DNA from: Neobacillus niacini
Lineage (GTDB): Bacteria; Bacillota; Bacilli; Bacillales; Cytobacillaceae
Reading direction: 5' to 3'
Assembly (NCBI RefSeq): GCF_023715785.1
Contig: NZ_JAMBOX010000004.1
Span: 124,001 to 188,000, forward strand
Length of the DNA stretch: 64,000 nt
Made by a program: the position numbers and the translations under genes
Shown: positions 1-11,247 of the stretch, one piece after another
Position numbering within the stretch: the first letter of the stretch is position 1
Layout of the letters: each line of letters opens with the position of its first letter
Notes under the pieces: generated by a model
Database searches by the model: none
What the model saw: only the letters and a program-made list of their open reading frames with translations
What the model was told of the DNA's origin: nothing

Positions 1-161
1 CCCGCGGTTCCACCCTATTTGCCGTATACACGGCCACTTTCACTTTGACATTGCTCCAGAACGCCTTCGTTAGTGCTCTATACCCTGGCTTACACCATCC
101 CAGGTTCGCTTTTATAGAGAGGACTAAGTACTACTTTCCATCACTGCAATTATTAAATTTA
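1..161 (-). promoter_or_regulatory. T-box riboswitch leader of glyQS (leader only; genes lie off the left edge)
   Basis: Read on the minus strand, the segment ends at the window edge with the T-box core TGGAACCGCGGG (positions 1-12). Upstream, the arms TTAGT/ACTAA and CTCTAT/ATAGAG form Stem I, and GGC at 63-65 sits where a specifier triplet is expected (after ACGAA), which reads as glycine. T-box leaders bind uncharged tRNA and let transcription continue into aminoacyl-tRNA synthetase genes. It follows recO directly, where B. subtilis carries glyQ-glyS, so glycyl-tRNA synthetase is inferred to be the target. The terminator half and the genes themselves are outside the window. Confidence 0.85.
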
Positions 162-167
162 CAGTTA

Positions 168-196
168 ATATTAACCAAATCTAATTATCTTGTCAA
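168..196 (-). promoter_or_regulatory. SigA-type promoter for the glyQS leader
   Basis: On the minus strand: -35 TTGACA (191-196), 17-nt spacer, -10 TAATAT (168-173). It lies between the recO stop and the T-box leader, giving a predicted start near 161. Confidence 0.75.
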
Positions 197-203
197 TAAA
201 CTG

Positions 204-956
204 TTATAAAAGATTGCGAAATTGGGCCATCGAATCCAAAAATTTTTTAGATTTTAGGTGAAGGCCGGAATATTCCTCATAATAGGCTGAAATAATTTTT
301 TTGAGTTCTGCCTTCGTTTCTTCCTTTACCGAAATATTACCCAACCTTGCTAAATCGAAGTAATAAAATAATCGTAATAATTTTACTGTAGCCGGCATCA
401 GTTTGAAATGGTATGGATCTTTATCGAGACACCGATGACAGATAAACCCGCCTTCACGGATAGAAAAAGAAAAATGCCCGTCAGTTTGGCCGCAGACGGA
501 ACATTGATTCAGTATCGGGTAAAGTCCGAGCACATTTAACATTTTCATTTCATAAATATTTTTCAAAATTTCCGGGTCATACCCCTCATTCAAATAATGA
601 AGTGTCTGGTACAGCAGTTCAAAATGAAAGGGGTTCGGTTTCTTTTCATCTGTGGCTTTATCGGTCAATTCAACTATATAACTGGCATAGCCAGTCAAAA
701 AAATATCTTCACCAATCCCCCGCATTGAGGTAATTAATTCCCCCTGCTGCAGCCCGCCAATCCCCGAACTTTTTTGAATGAGATAATAGCCGTGGTTAAA
801 CAGCTGGGTAATCGAGGAAAGACGGCTGTTAGGCTTTTTAGCACCTCTAGCCATTACGCCAATCTTTCCCCATTCTCTTGTATATAGGGTTACGATTTTG
901 TTGGTTTCACCATAATCGGTGGTTCTAATGACGATGCCTTCACATTTCTGAAGCAT
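204..956 (-). CDS. recO: DNA repair protein RecO
   Basis: RecO helps load RecA on SSB-coated single-stranded DNA in the RecF pathway. The protein is 250 residues from the chosen start, the usual family size. It opens with the OB-fold segment beginning [10 protein letters not shown] and carries two CxxC pairs (CSVC and CHRC, about residues 150-175) that form the zinc site seen in many RecO proteins. The start at 956 is preferred over the in-frame ATG four codons upstream because GGATGGTG lies at proper distance and the B. subtilis protein starts at the same place. It is downstream of yqzL and era, the standard Bacillus order. Confidence 0.95.
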   Translation of the reverse strand: MLQKCEGIVIRTTDYGETNKIVTLYTREWGKIGVMARGAKKPNSRLSSITQLFNHGYYLIQKSSGIGGLQQGELITSMRGIGEDIFLTGYASYIVELTDKATDEKKPNPFHFELLYQTLHYLNEGYDPEILKNIYEMKMLNVLGLYPILNQCSVCGQTDGHFSFSIREGGFICHRCLDKDPYHFKLMPATVKLLRLFYYFDLARLGNISVKEETKAELKKIISAYYEEYSGLHLKSKKFLDSMAQFRNLL

Positions 957-986
957 GATTGTCACCATCCAGGGACGTTCGACTTG

Positions 987-1130
987 CTAGAAAATAGGAA
1001 AATCGATTTGTGCTAGCTCTTCATTCAAATTACCGGGTATTTCTTGGTTTTCCTTCTCCAGTTCTTTAAAGAGGAGATATGTGTCAATATTACCTGTCTG
1101 GCTAAATATTTTCCACGTAAAATCCAACAT
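987..1130 (-). CDS. yqzL: YqzL family small protein
   Basis: A 47-residue protein starting MLDFTWKIFSQTGNIDTYLL, the conserved opening of the YqzL family found between era and recO in Bacillus. An SD (GAGGTGG) lies just upstream. It is acidic in its second half, with no membrane segment or cysteines. No biochemical function is known to me. Identification rests on sequence start, length and position, all of which agree. Confidence 0.85.
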   Translation of the reverse strand: MLDFTWKIFSQTGNIDTYLLFKELEKENQEIPGNLNEELAQIDFPIF

Positions 1131-1287
1131 GAAAACCCCACCTCTCGATATTTAGACTAGCGTTTCTGCATTTCCTGCCTTACATTTATCATAGCCTGCC
1201 AACGATATAATCATGAGACGTAAATTTTGTTAATCTTGGATGCGCATATTTTGATTGTTAATTTAATAATTTTATTAGAGCAGGTCA

Positions 1288-2644
<1,357 letters not shown>

Positions 2645-2801
2645 TTACCTCAACTTTGCTTGAAAATCATTATTTGAAATAAAAAATATCAAAAATTTTA
2701 AATAATTGAAATATTCCTAAAATGACTCTGTTGAAAAGCTAGTTAAATCATTTTAACGAATTTATCCAACCATTTCAAATTCAATTACTGAAATTTTTCT
2801 T

Positions 2802-3197
2802 TCAAACAATATTTAGAAGCTTCAGGATATATGGAGAAAAAATGATGATTCCAATAATCACCGATAAACAAGCATACACAAAAACCGCGCCTGCTGCGAT
2901 ATCCTTTGCCTGTTTCGCCAGCGGATGAAATTCCGGTGACGCAAGGTCGACAATGCGCTCTATCGCCGTATTTACCATTTCTAGGGCAAACATGCCGCAG
3001 ATGGCAAACAGAATAAATAACCACTCGATAGCGGAAATCGAGAAATAGATCGAGACAGACAGTACAACCACCGAACCGGCCAAGTGTATTCGCATATTTC
3101 GTTCCTGTTTTACAGCAGTCACAATGCCAGCAATTGCATAGGAAAAGGAGTGCCAGACTGGTCTGGATTTTTGTTTATCGAGTGAGTCCATAATCAT
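2802..3197 (-). CDS. dgkA: Undecaprenol kinase / diacylglycerol kinase family protein DgkA
   Basis: Small integral-membrane lipid kinase; in Gram-positives this family phosphorylates undecaprenol to regenerate the cell-wall lipid carrier. The protein has 131 residues with three hydrophobic segments (about 40-60, 60-80 and 105-128) and the family signature ExxNTAIE (here EMVNTAIE) followed by [15 protein letters not shown]. The start overlaps the 3' end of ybeY. Two in-frame ATGs (3197, 3191) compete; 3197 is kept because AAGGGA is better spaced to it. Confidence 0.9.
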   Translation of the reverse strand: MIMDSLDKQKSRPVWHSFSYAIAGIVTAVKQERNMRIHLAGSVVVLSVSIYFSISAIEWLFILFAICGMFALEMVNTAIERIVDLASPEFHPLAKQAKDIAAGAVFVYACLSVIIGIIIFSPYILKLLNIV

Positions 3198-3645
3198 TCA
3201 ATATTTCCCTTTGCAATGTGAACATTTCCTTCTCGTCTTCCTCGTTCATATGGTCATAACCCATTAGGTGCAAAAATCCATGAACGGCTAAAAAACCTAA
3301 TTCCCGCTCAAATGAGTGCCCATATTCCTGAGCCTGCTCCTCAGCCCTTTGTATCGAGATAATGATATCTCCCAGAATGCGGGGCATGTCGCCACCAATA
3401 AGCTCCACCTCGCCCTCGCCAAGCTCTTCCATGGCAAACGAGATGACATCGGTCGGTGCATCCTTATCCCGATAATCACGATTTATCTCCTGGATCCGGT
3501 CATTTGTAACAAAAGTTATTGATACTTCGCTATGCTGTTCAACCTCAAGTTTTCCTGCTGCAAAATTCACCAACCGTTCCACGTCAAGGATTTGTTGGTC
3601 TGATAGCAGATTCGTTTCGTCAAGGCTGTCAATTAGTAATGTCAT
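3175..3645 (-). CDS. ybeY: Endoribonuclease YbeY, 16S rRNA maturation
   Basis: Metal-dependent endoribonuclease of rRNA maturation and ribosome quality control. The 156-residue protein carries the three-histidine zinc motif [11 protein letters not shown] (about residues 120-130) and the conserved TDVISFAM stretch near residue 65. The start overlaps pgpH by 4 nt and the end overlaps dgkA, so pgpH-ybeY-dgkA form a tightly coupled unit, as in B. subtilis (where this gene is also called yqfG). Confidence 0.95.
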   Translation of the reverse strand: MTLLIDSLDETNLLSDQQILDVERLVNFAAGKLEVEQHSEVSITFVTNDRIQEINRDYRDKDAPTDVISFAMEELGEGEVELIGGDMPRILGDIIISIQRAEEQAQEYGHSFERELGFLAVHGFLHLMGYDHMNEEDEKEMFTLQREILNDYGLTR

Positions 3646-5813
3646 GCTTGCTTCACCTTCTTTGTAAGTTCGGGATATTCAATCCGGGAGTGGAAGATTC
3701 CCTTAAGCGTTTCACATAAAGAATGGGTTACCATTTCAATTTCTTTTAATGTTAAATCACATTCATTTAACTGCCCATCTTGAAGCCTGTCCGTAACAAT
3801 TTTTCGGACGAGCGATTCAATGGCTTCCGGGGTAGGTTGGGAAAGGGAACGGACTGCCGCCTCTACACTATCCGCAATTCCGACCACAGCGGATTCCTTT
3901 GATTGTGCTTTTGGACCGGGATAACGAAAATCCTCCTCTTGCGTGTCGGGATTATTTTGCACTGCCTTATGATAAAAAAACTTCAATAAAGACGTTCCAT
4001 GATGCTGTTCGGCTATTTCAACGATTTCCTTCGGCATGTGGTGTTTTCTTAAGATGGCGGACCCATCAATGACATGGGCAATGATAATGCTGGCGCTTTT
4101 ATCCGGCGGCAAGCGGTCATGCGGATTGTCACGATGCATCTGGTTTTCGATAAAAAAGTTCGGACGCCGCGTTTTTCCAATATCATGGTAATAACTCCCA
4201 ACTCTTGCCAACAGACCGTTTGCCCCAATTGCTTCACAAGCAGACTCAGATAAATTTGCGACCATGACACTATGATGATAGGTTCCCGGTGCTTCCATCA
4301 AGATTTTTCGTAGCAGCGGATGATTGGGATTAGACAGTTCAATCAGCCTCATTGTTGATAGAATGCCAAAGCTGGCCTCGAAAAATGGCAGTAATCCCAT
4401 CGCCAGCACCGCTGAGCTGATCCCGGAAACAAGGGCGGTGACAAAATAATAACCATATTCTAGCCCGGAAAACTGCCCGTTAGGCAAAAACATTAACGCC
4501 AATAGCGTCATTAGGTTCACAAATCCGGTGAATAAGCCAGCGCGCAATATATTGGTCCGCTGGTTTTGGCTGCTCAAAAACAAAATCCCCGCCAATGAAC
4601 TAAAGAGAATATAAATTCCCTCCGAATAATTTAACGTTCCGGAAACACCTTCATTAAACAGGATGCTCCCACACACAGCCAAAATAATCGAAGATAAAAT
4701 TGCCAGCCTCTCATCGATTAAAATCTTAATTAGGATTCCGCTCAATGCGGCAGGGACAAGATAGCCAATCCCCGAAAAATTAAAAATTTGCAGCATGCTA
4801 ATCAGCTTCATTATAAGGATTGATAAACTGAAAATAAAACCAAACAGCAATAAGAACGTTTGCCGCTTTTCTGGCTCTGCCTTCATTTCATAAAAATAAA
4901 AGTAGACAGCAGACAGGATGGTCACAATCAACATGATCAATCCCACAAAAGGTTTAAATGATTTTTCCGTTTTCAGTAAACCGACAAGCTGAAGCTGGTG
5001 AAATATTTCCTGATTGATAAGCTCACCTTCATCGACAATCACCTGTCCCTGAAGGATTTTCACCGGATCAACACTTTCCGCTGCCTGCTGGCGCAGCTCT
5101 TCCGTTGCTGACGGATCATAAAATTCGTTTTGAATGACCGCATATCTTCCAAGTTCAATCGCTGCCGCTTTTAGGCTGTCATTCAGTGTCGTATATCTTA
5201 ATTCTTCCTCGACTCTTTTTTTGGCGTTTTCCACCTCGTCAGCCGGAATTCGTTTAGTCATGACATTGTTTATCGCCGTAACCGTCAAATCCTTGGCAAT
5301 CGAAAGCTCTTCATTGGCGGAGAGAATTAAGCTTGTAAAAACCTGATCGGACAGCTGCTTTGTGACAGTGGTTGTCAATTTGCCCTTAAGCAAAGTAACC
5401 TTTTCCGCAGAGGACGGTTCCACGGGTGCGGGTTGTTCCTCAGTCGCAGCCGCTTCTTGTTTCTTCATAGTCTCTTTTACTTCATCATTTACTTCCGCAG
5501 CGGCTTTAAAAATAGAAGTAATTAAGTCGACACGGTTCTGCGTATATTCATTTTTCAAAGTATAAACAGGCTGTACTTGATCGCGTGCTTCCTTCCGTTT
5601 CCTCTCCGTGCTTTTTTTATCTTCAACTGTCGCCGGGGAGCGAATCGTTTTTTCGGCAATGGAGAACATATCAATGTCCAATTTTTCCGGTTTGACATTA
5701 TTAAACATGACCGCAAACAATACCAACCCTAAAACAATAAAGAAAAGTATGCGAAAAAACGTAATATCCAGCAGTTTTCGTATCCGTAAGAAGTACTGAT
5801 GCAGTATCTCCAA
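3642..5813 (-). CDS. pgpH: Cyclic-di-AMP phosphodiesterase PgpH (7TM-HD)
   Basis: Membrane enzyme that hydrolyses c-di-AMP. An N-terminal transmembrane helix leads to a long extracellular 7TMR-HD domain (about residues 40-280), then seven membrane helices (about 290-470), then a cytoplasmic HD domain with the motifs [18 protein letters not shown] and AEQHHGT. An open frame extends to an ATG at 5849, but GGAGGG is 8 nt before the in-frame TTG at 5813, so TTG is preferred (723 residues). A promoter-like sequence and the phoH terminator lie upstream, so it can be transcribed separately from phoH. Confidence 0.93.
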   Translation of the reverse strand: MEILHQYFLRIRKLLDITFFRILFFIVLGLVLFAVMFNNVKPEKLDIDMFSIAEKTIRSPATVEDKKSTERKRKEARDQVQPVYTLKNEYTQNRVDLITSIFKAAAEVNDEVKETMKKQEAAATEEQPAPVEPSSAEKVTLLKGKLTTTVTKQLSDQVFTSLILSANEELSIAKDLTVTAINNVMTKRIPADEVENAKKRVEEELRYTTLNDSLKAAAIELGRYAVIQNEFYDPSATEELRQQAAESVDPVKILQGQVIVDEGELINQEIFHQLQLVGLLKTEKSFKPFVGLIMLIVTILSAVYFYFYEMKAEPEKRQTFLLLFGFIFSLSILIMKLISMLQIFNFSGIGYLVPAALSGILIKILIDERLAILSSIILAVCGSILFNEGVSGTLNYSEGIYILFSSLAGILFLSSQNQRTNILRAGLFTGFVNLMTLLALMFLPNGQFSGLEYGYYFVTALVSGISSAVLAMGLLPFFEASFGILSTMRLIELSNPNHPLLRKILMEAPGTYHHSVMVANLSESACEAIGANGLLARVGSYYHDIGKTRRPNFFIENQMHRDNPHDRLPPDKSASIIIAHVIDGSAILRKHHMPKEIVEIAEQHHGTSLLKFFYHKAVQNNPDTQEEDFRYPGPKAQSKESAVVGIADSVEAAVRSLSQPTPEAIESLVRKIVTDRLQDGQLNECDLTLKEIEMVTHSLCETLKGIFHSRIEYPELTKKVKQA

Positions 5814-5866
5814 ACAATATCCCTCCAACCAAGGCCTCTGAAATTCCATGCTTCAACAACTTATGT

Positions 5867-5894
5867 ATTTTACAGCAAGGCTGCTTTATGTAAA
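5867..5894 (-). promoter_or_regulatory. Possible SigA promoter for pgpH-ybeY-dgkA
   Basis: Minus strand -35 TTTACA (5889-5894), 16-nt spacer, -10 TAAAAT (5867-5872), between the phoH terminator and the pgpH start. Confidence 0.45.
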
Positions 5895-5959
5895 ATGATA
5901 ACAGTTTTTTCTTGAAGTTTCATCCTCAATTGACGGAACCCTCCATAATTTATGAAATG

Positions 5960-5993
5960 AAAATGGGATAAACCTTTAAATTTGGTTTATCCC
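5960..5993 (-). terminator. Hairpin terminator after phoH
   Basis: A perfect 10-bp stem (GGGATAAACC, 5965-5974, with GGTTTATCCC, 5984-5993), followed on the minus strand by ATTTTCATTT. It lies 20 nt past the phoH stop. Confidence 0.7.
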
Positions 5994-6012
5994 AAAGCCT
6001 ACATTCGTTCAG

Positions 6013-6978
6013 TTAAAGACTTGGTTTCTTTTCGTACGCCTCAATAATTCGGCCGACAAGCGGATGACGGACAACATCAGTTTGCTCCAGGAATACAAAT
6101 GAGATGCCATTAACGTCCCGTAAAATGGCTTCCGCCTCAACCAGTCCGGATTTTGCCCCTTTCGGCAAATCGATTTGGGTCCGGTCCCCCGTAATGACCA
6201 TTTTGGAGCCAAATCCAAGTCTGGTCAAAAACATTTTCATTTGCGCATGGGTCGTATTTTGCGCCTCATCCAAAATCGCAAAAGCATCATCAAGGGTTCG
6301 CCCCCGCATATACGCCAGCGGCGCAATTTCAATCGTCCCGCGTTCAATCAGCCTGCCGGTGTGTTCCGCACCCAATACATCATGGAGTGCATCATACAAC
6401 GGCCTTAAATATGGGTCGACCTTTTCCTTTAGATCACCAGGCAAAAACCCCAGGCTTTCACCAGCCTCAACAGCCGGTCTTGTCAAAATGATTTTATTTA
6501 CCTGGCCATTTTTGAGGGCATTGACAGCCATCACGACCGCAAGATATGTCTTGCCTGTTCCGGCAGGTCCGATGCCAAAGACAAGATCATTCTTTTTTAT
6601 GGCATGAATGTAATGGCGCTGGCCAAGAGTTTTGACGCGAATCGTTTTCCCTTTAACATTTTTTCCAATTTCTTCATCATACAAGTTTTCAAAATAATCT
6701 AAAGTGCCTTTTTGCGCCATTTGCACCGCATAGAGTACATCTCTCTGGCTAATATTAATCCCCTTGCGGATTACTGCCATTAGCTTGTCGACAATTTGAC
6801 CTGCCATGATGACGCTGTCTTCGTCACCACTGAGGCTAACGGATTCGCCTCTTGTAATGAGTGAAACATCAAGCTCTTCTTCAATGATCTTCAAGTTTTG
6901 ATCAGCATTTCCCAATAGGGCGATGGCCTCTGCCGGGGTTTCCAGCTGCACTTTAATCGTTGTTAACTTTTCTGTCAT
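6013..6978 (-). CDS. phoH: PhoH family ATPase
   Basis: Cytoplasmic P-loop ATPase of the PhoH family, a widely conserved group with proposed RNA-related roles. The 321 residues include an N-terminal KH-like region (about 1-110), Walker A GPAGTGKT near residue 136 and Walker B FAILDEAQN near 236, followed by the TGD segment (VITGDRTQIDLP). The ATG overlaps the yqfD stop as ATGA and follows AAGGAG. Its position next to pgpH and ybeY matches B. subtilis. The physiological substrate is not known. Confidence 0.93.
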   Translation of the reverse strand: MTEKLTTIKVQLETPAEAIALLGNADQNLKIIEEELDVSLITRGESVSLSGDEDSVIMAGQIVDKLMAVIRKGINISQRDVLYAVQMAQKGTLDYFENLYDEEIGKNVKGKTIRVKTLGQRHYIHAIKKNDLVFGIGPAGTGKTYLAVVMAVNALKNGQVNKIILTRPAVEAGESLGFLPGDLKEKVDPYLRPLYDALHDVLGAEHTGRLIERGTIEIAPLAYMRGRTLDDAFAILDEAQNTTHAQMKMFLTRLGFGSKMVITGDRTQIDLPKGAKSGLVEAEAILRDVNGISFVFLEQTDVVRHPLVGRIIEAYEKKPSL

Positions 6979-8171
6979 TCATTAGTCTCCTTGGGAATAG
7001 GTTGTCCGACTGCTATGTTTTCAATCATCTTAAAATGGATGTCAAGTATAACTTTACCATTTTCAACTGTCTTGTGTAAAATTTTTTCGTCTTTAAAGAT
7101 AGCATCCTCATCCAATTGGCTTTTTATTTCTTTTCTCGCCAATTCCAATGCATTTTCTTCCGCTTCCTTCTCTGTATAGGTACGAGGGAGCACTTCGCTC
7201 TCGCGGATTGTTTTATTTATATAAGCGATGGGAAGTTCCCATTTTAAAAAATGAAGCTTATATATATTCTTTTCCGTTTCATACTCCTTAAATTCAGTTT
7301 TGCCAAATCCCCAAAATGGCAATTCAACTTTTCCAAAGGAAAGGAAATGCTTCACTTCTTCATTTCCGGTATATGTTTTAAAGTTCGTTTTAAATGGAAG
7401 TTCCACATGACTCTTATACCAAGTTTCTCCCCAAATTTCGCCCTTCGCGGCAACCTGCCTGGGATTTTTGCCCTCTTGTCCGATTTCACCTGATACCAGC
7501 AATTGCCCCTCTTCAACATGGTCATTTGTGTCGACCATTTTTTGTCCTTCCTCAACAAAAGTTTTCACGATAATTGCTTTCTTTTTTGCGATTAAATTTT
7601 GTGGTGCCAATACTTCCGGTGCTTTTGGTTCATTCTTTTCGACAACCTGTAGATGATAGGTTGTCCCGTTTAATTCCACACCAACCCACGTAAGTTCACC
7701 AATACTATTGGTTAACCCCCGTTGGATTCCTTCCACATTTTTCACAAAAAATTGTAGTTTGCCAATTTTAACGCCCATCTTGTCCAATTCCTGCCGGATT
7801 TTATATTCTGTTGCAGGCTTTGCCCCCTTAATCTCGATTCCCCAAATCACATTTGACAATAAAAAGATGATCAGAAGAAAAACCCCTGCCCCCACCATAA
7901 AACCGCTGTTTTTCATCATTCTCCGCAATAAAAAGGGGAATCCGTTCCTTCTCAAAAAGGAAACTCTGCACCCGCTATTGCGGACATAGGGCCTGATTTT
8001 TTTCGCTTCTTCCAGTCTCATTTTGAAGGTGATTGTCTCCGTTCCATGCCGTCTTACCCGCCAAATAAAAAAACCGTTCCGGGTCAGGACATTGATAAAC
8101 CGCTCAATGCCTTTACCGGTTACCTTTACAGTGACAAAGCCAAATAAAAATTCCAACCACTGATTCTTCAT
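6975..8171 (-). CDS. yqfD: Sporulation protein YqfD
   Basis: A 398-residue membrane protein of the YqfD family; B. subtilis yqfD belongs to a mother-cell SigE-dependent operon with yqfC. One strong hydrophobic segment near residues 90-110 follows a basic N-terminal region. The large extracytoplasmic part is rich in charged residues, with a VxVEEGQxV-like stretch resembling biotinyl-lipoyl folds. It overlaps yqfC and phoH by 4 nt on each side (ATGA), so the three are translationally coupled. The exact role in sporulation is not established. Confidence 0.9.
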   Translation of the reverse strand: MKNQWLEFLFGFVTVKVTGKGIERFINVLTRNGFFIWRVRRHGTETITFKMRLEEAKKIRPYVRNSGCRVSFLRRNGFPFLLRRMMKNSGFMVGAGVFLLIIFLLSNVIWGIEIKGAKPATEYKIRQELDKMGVKIGKLQFFVKNVEGIQRGLTNSIGELTWVGVELNGTTYHLQVVEKNEPKAPEVLAPQNLIAKKKAIIVKTFVEEGQKMVDTNDHVEEGQLLVSGEIGQEGKNPRQVAAKGEIWGETWYKSHVELPFKTNFKTYTGNEEVKHFLSFGKVELPFWGFGKTEFKEYETEKNIYKLHFLKWELPIAYINKTIRESEVLPRTYTEKEAEENALELARKEIKSQLDEDAIFKDEKILHKTVENGKVILDIHFKMIENIAVGQPIPKETNE

Positions 8172-8470
8172 TTCGTTCCTCCCGGATTTTCAGTTAAATA
8201 TAAAACCTCATCAATTTTTCCTTCGAGCAAAATCTCTTCAGGTAAAATTGTTTTGATAACAAATGAATTTCCTTTTATTAATAATTGGCCTTGTTTTAAC
8301 AGGAGACGGAGTTCTTTATCTGTAAACGCCAGCAAGCCGCGGTGGTTCTCGATGTAGATGTGGATTTGTCCGATCATTGTAATACGGGGCAAATCCATTA
8401 TGACATCTTGAGGAAGATCCATATTGCTCGCCATCCAGTTCCGTATGCGCTGGCCCCATTTTTTTGCCAT
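8168..8470 (-). CDS. yqfC: Sporulation protein YqfC
   Basis: A 100-residue soluble protein of the YabP/YqfC family, named for mother-cell sporulation genes. Conserved segments include DLPRITMIGQIHIYIENH and the C-terminal LPEEILLEG. The frame is open 7 codons further upstream, but AAGGGGG is placed for the ATG at 8470, giving MAKKW, the family start. The stop overlaps the yqfD start. Mother-cell expression is inferred from the family; I could not assign a convincing SigE promoter upstream. Confidence 0.9.
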   Translation of the reverse strand: MAKKWGQRIRNWMASNMDLPQDVIMDLPRITMIGQIHIYIENHRGLLAFTDKELRLLLKQGQLLIKGNSFVIKTILPEEILLEGKIDEVLYLTENPGGTK

Positions 8471-8566
8471 AAAAAAAGAACCCCCTTTCATCTCATGTTT
8501 ATGAAATGAGCAGAGGTTCTAGCACATATTTTTCGATTTTGAACCTATTGAAATGGCCGTGTATAC

Positions 8567-9004
8567 CTATCTTTTTTTTGCAAGGTAAGGCTTTTTGGAA
8601 CGGGGCTCTCCCAGAATTTCAGCCCAAATGATTCCATTGATCAGTGTGTCCGGATTGGGTTTTTCGGAACGAACGGGCTGTTCCTCTTCAGCATATTTGA
8701 TAGTGTCATTAATTCTGCTTTGCGGCATTTCGACTTGCTGCGGGTTTGCCCGATTGGCTGGACTGTCGGCCATTTCTTGTTTAGCCTTTTGATGCTTATT
8801 GGGGAAGTTATCCTTTTCAATAACTTCCTTTAACTCAGTTCCAGTTTCATTTGGCCATTCAGTTTGAAAAATCTTTTTTAAATCGTCAAAGGTATTGGCA
8901 GTGAACGGTTTGCCCGTTTGGAATGGTTTATTATTCTTGCCTTTGCCCTTTCCGAAAATCGTGGAAATAATCCCGATTATGATCAGGAACAGCAGTGTTT
9001 CCAT
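8567..9004 (-). CDS. yqfB: YqfB-like protein, single N-terminal membrane anchor
   Basis: A 145-residue protein with one N-terminal hydrophobic helix (residues 3-17) followed by a basic patch (GKGKGKNNK) and a long hydrophilic, probably disordered region; a conserved-looking end reads INGIIWAEILGEPRSKKPY. It occupies the position of yqfB, directly after floA. In B. subtilis yqfB is co-transcribed with yqeZ and floA under SigW. No domain of known function is visible; the symbol is given on position and therefore with caution. Confidence 0.7.
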   Translation of the reverse strand: METLLFLIIIGIISTIFGKGKGKNNKPFQTGKPFTANTFDDLKKIFQTEWPNETGTELKEVIEKDNFPNKHQKAKQEMADSPANRANPQQVEMPQSRINDTIKYAEEEQPVRSEKPNPDTLINGIIWAEILGEPRSKKPYLAKKR

Positions 9005-9027
9005 GCTTCACCGCTCCCTTCTTTCGA

Positions 9028-10017
9028 TTATTGTCCGTCCTTTTTCTCGCCTGTCATTTTACCGATAGAGCCTCTCATATCCGTATCCGCGGAGATGTTT
9101 TTAAAGTTCATATAATCCATCACGCCGATATTTCCTGATTTAAGGGCCTCCGCCATGGCCAGTGGTACCATTGCCTCCGCCTCGACTACCTTTGCTCTCA
9201 TTTCCTGTACCCTTGCTTTCATCTCCTGCTCCTGGGCCACCGCCATAGCCCGGCGTTCTTCGGCCTTTGCCTGGGCTATTTTCTTGTCTGCTTCAGCCTG
9301 CTCAGTCTGCAATTCGGCACCAATGTTCTTGCCAATATCAACATCGGCGATATCGATTGATAAGATTTCAAAAGCCGTCCCTGCATCCAATCCTTTTGCC
9401 AGTACGGTTTGAGAAATGAGATCAGGATTCTCCAACACCTTGCTATGGCTGTCTGATGAACCAATGGTAGAGACAACCCCTTCACCAACACGGGCGACTA
9501 CGGTTTCTTCGCCGGCCCCACCGACAAGACGATCGATATTGGCACGAACGGTGATTCTCGCTTTCGCCTTGACCTCAATCCCGTTCATCGCCACACCGGC
9601 GATAAACGGGGTTTCAATAACCTTTGGATTAACACTCATCTGAACTGCTTCCAATACGTCGCGGCCGGCCAAGTCGATGGCGGCACAGCGTTCGAACGAT
9701 AATTCAATGTTGGCACGGTGCGCCGCAATCAATGCATTTACGACACGGTCCACATTACCACCGGCAAGATAGTGGCTTTCCAATTGGTTGATCGTTACTT
9801 TTAATCCTGCTTTATGGGCTTTAATCAGCGGATTGACAACCCTGCCCGGAATAACCCTTCGCAGCCTCATGCCGATTAAGGTAAAAATGCTGATTCTTAC
9901 ACCTGCGGCAAGCGCCGAAATCCACAGCATGACCGGCACAAACGACAATAATATACCAAATAGAATTAATGCTACGACAACAACTGCCAAAATAAAAATG
10001 GTTCCGCTTTCTAACAT
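9028..10017 (-). CDS. floA: Flotillin-like protein FloA
   Basis: Membrane-scaffold protein that organises functional membrane microdomains. The 329-residue protein has an N-terminal membrane-inserted hairpin (about 5-45), a PHB/SPFH-type middle region (about 60-220) and an Ala/Glu-rich coiled-coil tail with repeated [19 protein letters not shown]-type heptads (about 230-290). An ATG follows AAGGAGG. It is second in a SigW-type operon behind a short NfeD protein, the usual flotillin-NfeD partnership, and before yqfB. Confidence 0.95.
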   Translation of the reverse strand: MLESGTIFILAVVVVALILFGILLSFVPVMLWISALAAGVRISIFTLIGMRLRRVIPGRVVNPLIKAHKAGLKVTINQLESHYLAGGNVDRVVNALIAAHRANIELSFERCAAIDLAGRDVLEAVQMSVNPKVIETPFIAGVAMNGIEVKAKARITVRANIDRLVGGAGEETVVARVGEGVVSTIGSSDSHSKVLENPDLISQTVLAKGLDAGTAFEILSIDIADVDIGKNIGAELQTEQAEADKKIAQAKAEERRAMAVAQEQEMKARVQEMRAKVVEAEAMVPLAMAEALKSGNIGVMDYMNFKNISADTDMRGSIGKMTGEKKDGQ

Positions 10018-10031
10018 TTATTAAAACCTCC

Positions 10032-10670
10032 TTATTTGTTTACTTCTCTGACCACAATACGCGGCCCCTCTACCTTTATCACTATTATTCTGGTGTCCTT
10101 TTCTATAAAATCTCCTTCGCTGACCACATCTACTCGTTCATTCTTAATGATAGCTGTACCCGATGGACGCAACACCGTTAGTGCTTTGCCCTCTTTCCCC
10201 AATAGGTCAGTACGATTTACATTTGATACATAGCCATCTTCTTTTTTGGCAACATCAAATAAAACCATTTTATTAAAAAGAAGCAGTTTCTTCCCCCAAA
10301 TCTTGATCATCATAAAGAAAACAACAATTGAGATTAAAATGGCAATCAAAATAGAAACGCCCATTTGCAGGGTGTCTTCCCCCGCCATAAAAAAACTTAA
10401 GATCAGGGCTGCGAACCCAAGTGTTCCCGCAACTGCCCCCGGGAGAAAAAATTCAAAGAAAATCAGGAGTATCCCGGAAATAAATAATGCCAGTGTTCCA
10501 AAGCCAGCCAGACCTGCCTGAAAATGTCCATAAAAGAATAATAGCAATGCTCCTATACCTATGAAGCCTGCAAGACCGAATTTTGGCGAAAACAACTCCA
10601 GCACAATACCTACACCGGCAATTGACAATAAAACGGTTACAACAATCGGATTAATTAGAAATTCAATCAA
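10032..10670 (-). CDS. Short NfeD-family membrane protein (yqeZ position, no protease domain)
   Basis: A 212-residue protein with four or five membrane helices in residues 5-130 and a C-terminal OB-fold-like domain (about 145-212: TDLLGKEGKALTVLRPSG and IVVREV). It sits where B. subtilis has yqeZ, but YqeZ has a large N-terminal ClpP-like serine-protease domain that is absent here; the 118 nt upstream hold only a promoter and a terminator, so this is a naturally short form rather than a visible frameshift. The start is TTG behind GGAGGG. It probably assists FloA. Confidence 0.85.
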   Translation of the reverse strand: MIEFLINPIVVTVLLSIAGVGIVLELFSPKFGLAGFIGIGALLLFFYGHFQAGLAGFGTLALFISGILLIFFEFFLPGAVAGTLGFAALILSFFMAGEDTLQMGVSILIAILISIVVFFMMIKIWGKKLLLFNKMVLFDVAKKEDGYVSNVNRTDLLGKEGKALTVLRPSGTAIIKNERVDVVSEGDFIEKDTRIIVIKVEGPRIVVREVNK

Positions 10671-10705
10671 TGAATGGCCCTCCTTTCTTGGTCGGTATTA
10701 TGTAT

Positions 10706-10731
10706 TACGGATGAGACCTGTAAAGGTTTCA
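10706..10731 (-). promoter_or_regulatory. SigW-type promoter for nfeD-floA-yqfB
   Basis: Minus strand: TGAAAC (10726-10731), exactly 16 nt, then CGTA (10706-10709), the consensus for the envelope-stress ECF sigma factor SigW. It lies 36 nt before the nfeD start. The homologous B. subtilis yqeZ-floA-yqfB operon is SigW-controlled. No SigA promoter was seen here. Confidence 0.85.
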
Positions 10732-10741
10732 TCCAGTAAAT

Positions 10742-10773
10742 TAAAAGACCGCAGGCAAAGCTGCCCGCGATCT
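10742..10773 (-). terminator. Terminator after yqeY
   Basis: Minus strand hairpin GATCGCGGGCA/TGCCTGCGGTC (10748-10773, one mismatch) followed by TTTTAATTT. It closes rpsU-yqeY just before the SigW promoter. Confidence 0.75.
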
Positions 10774-10787
10774 TAGGTGTCAGAATA

Positions 10788-11234
10788 CTATGAAAGGTGT
10801 TGTTGTACAAATTTATTAACAAGTGAACCATCTGCCTTGCCCTTAACTTTTGGCATAATCGCAGACATCACTTTTCCCATTTCCGCTTTTGAAGTTGCAC
10901 CGACCTCAGCAATCGTTTGTTTCACTATGTCTGATAGTTCCTCTTCAGAAAGCTGCTCCGGCATGTACTGTTCAACAATTGTCAATTCTGTACGCAACTT
11001 TTCAACCAAGTCTTCACGACCGGCTTTATCAAACTCATGGAGGGAGTCTTTGCGTTGTTTTAATTCGCGAGAAAGGACTGTTAACTCATCCGCTTCGGAA
11101 AGTTCCTTGACGCCAAGCTTAATGGCTTCATTCTGCATGGAAGCTTTGATCATCCGAATGACAGAGAGTTTGTCTTTTTCCTTACTTTTCATCGCTTGTT
11201 TCATGTCATTATTTAAACGCTCAAGAAGACTCAT
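10788..11234 (-). CDS. yqeY: GatB/YqeY domain protein
   Basis: A 148-residue cytoplasmic protein of the YqeY family, related to the tRNA-binding tail domain of GatB, the subunit of Asp/Glu-tRNA amidotransferase. The family helical core ([22 protein letters not shown] region, residues 18-40) and the C-terminal helices ending in [19 protein letters not shown] are present. It follows rpsU by 13 nt, the conserved Bacillus pair. Its function beyond tRNA-related binding is not settled. Confidence 0.93.
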   Translation of the reverse strand: MSLLERLNNDMKQAMKSKEKDKLSVIRMIKASMQNEAIKLGVKELSEADELTVLSRELKQRKDSLHEFDKAGREDLVEKLRTELTIVEQYMPEQLSEEELSDIVKQTIAEVGATSKAEMGKVMSAIMPKVKGKADGSLVNKFVQQHLS

Positions 11235-11247
11235 TTATTACACCCTC

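Noticed and set aside
1131-1287. Regulatory RNA or terminator between era and yqzL
   Set aside because: A/T-rich with no stable hairpin or promoter that I could support.
8490-8566. SigE promoter for yqfC-yqfD
   Set aside because: AAATATG and CATAAACAT-like elements are present but at wrong spacing; not strong enough to list.
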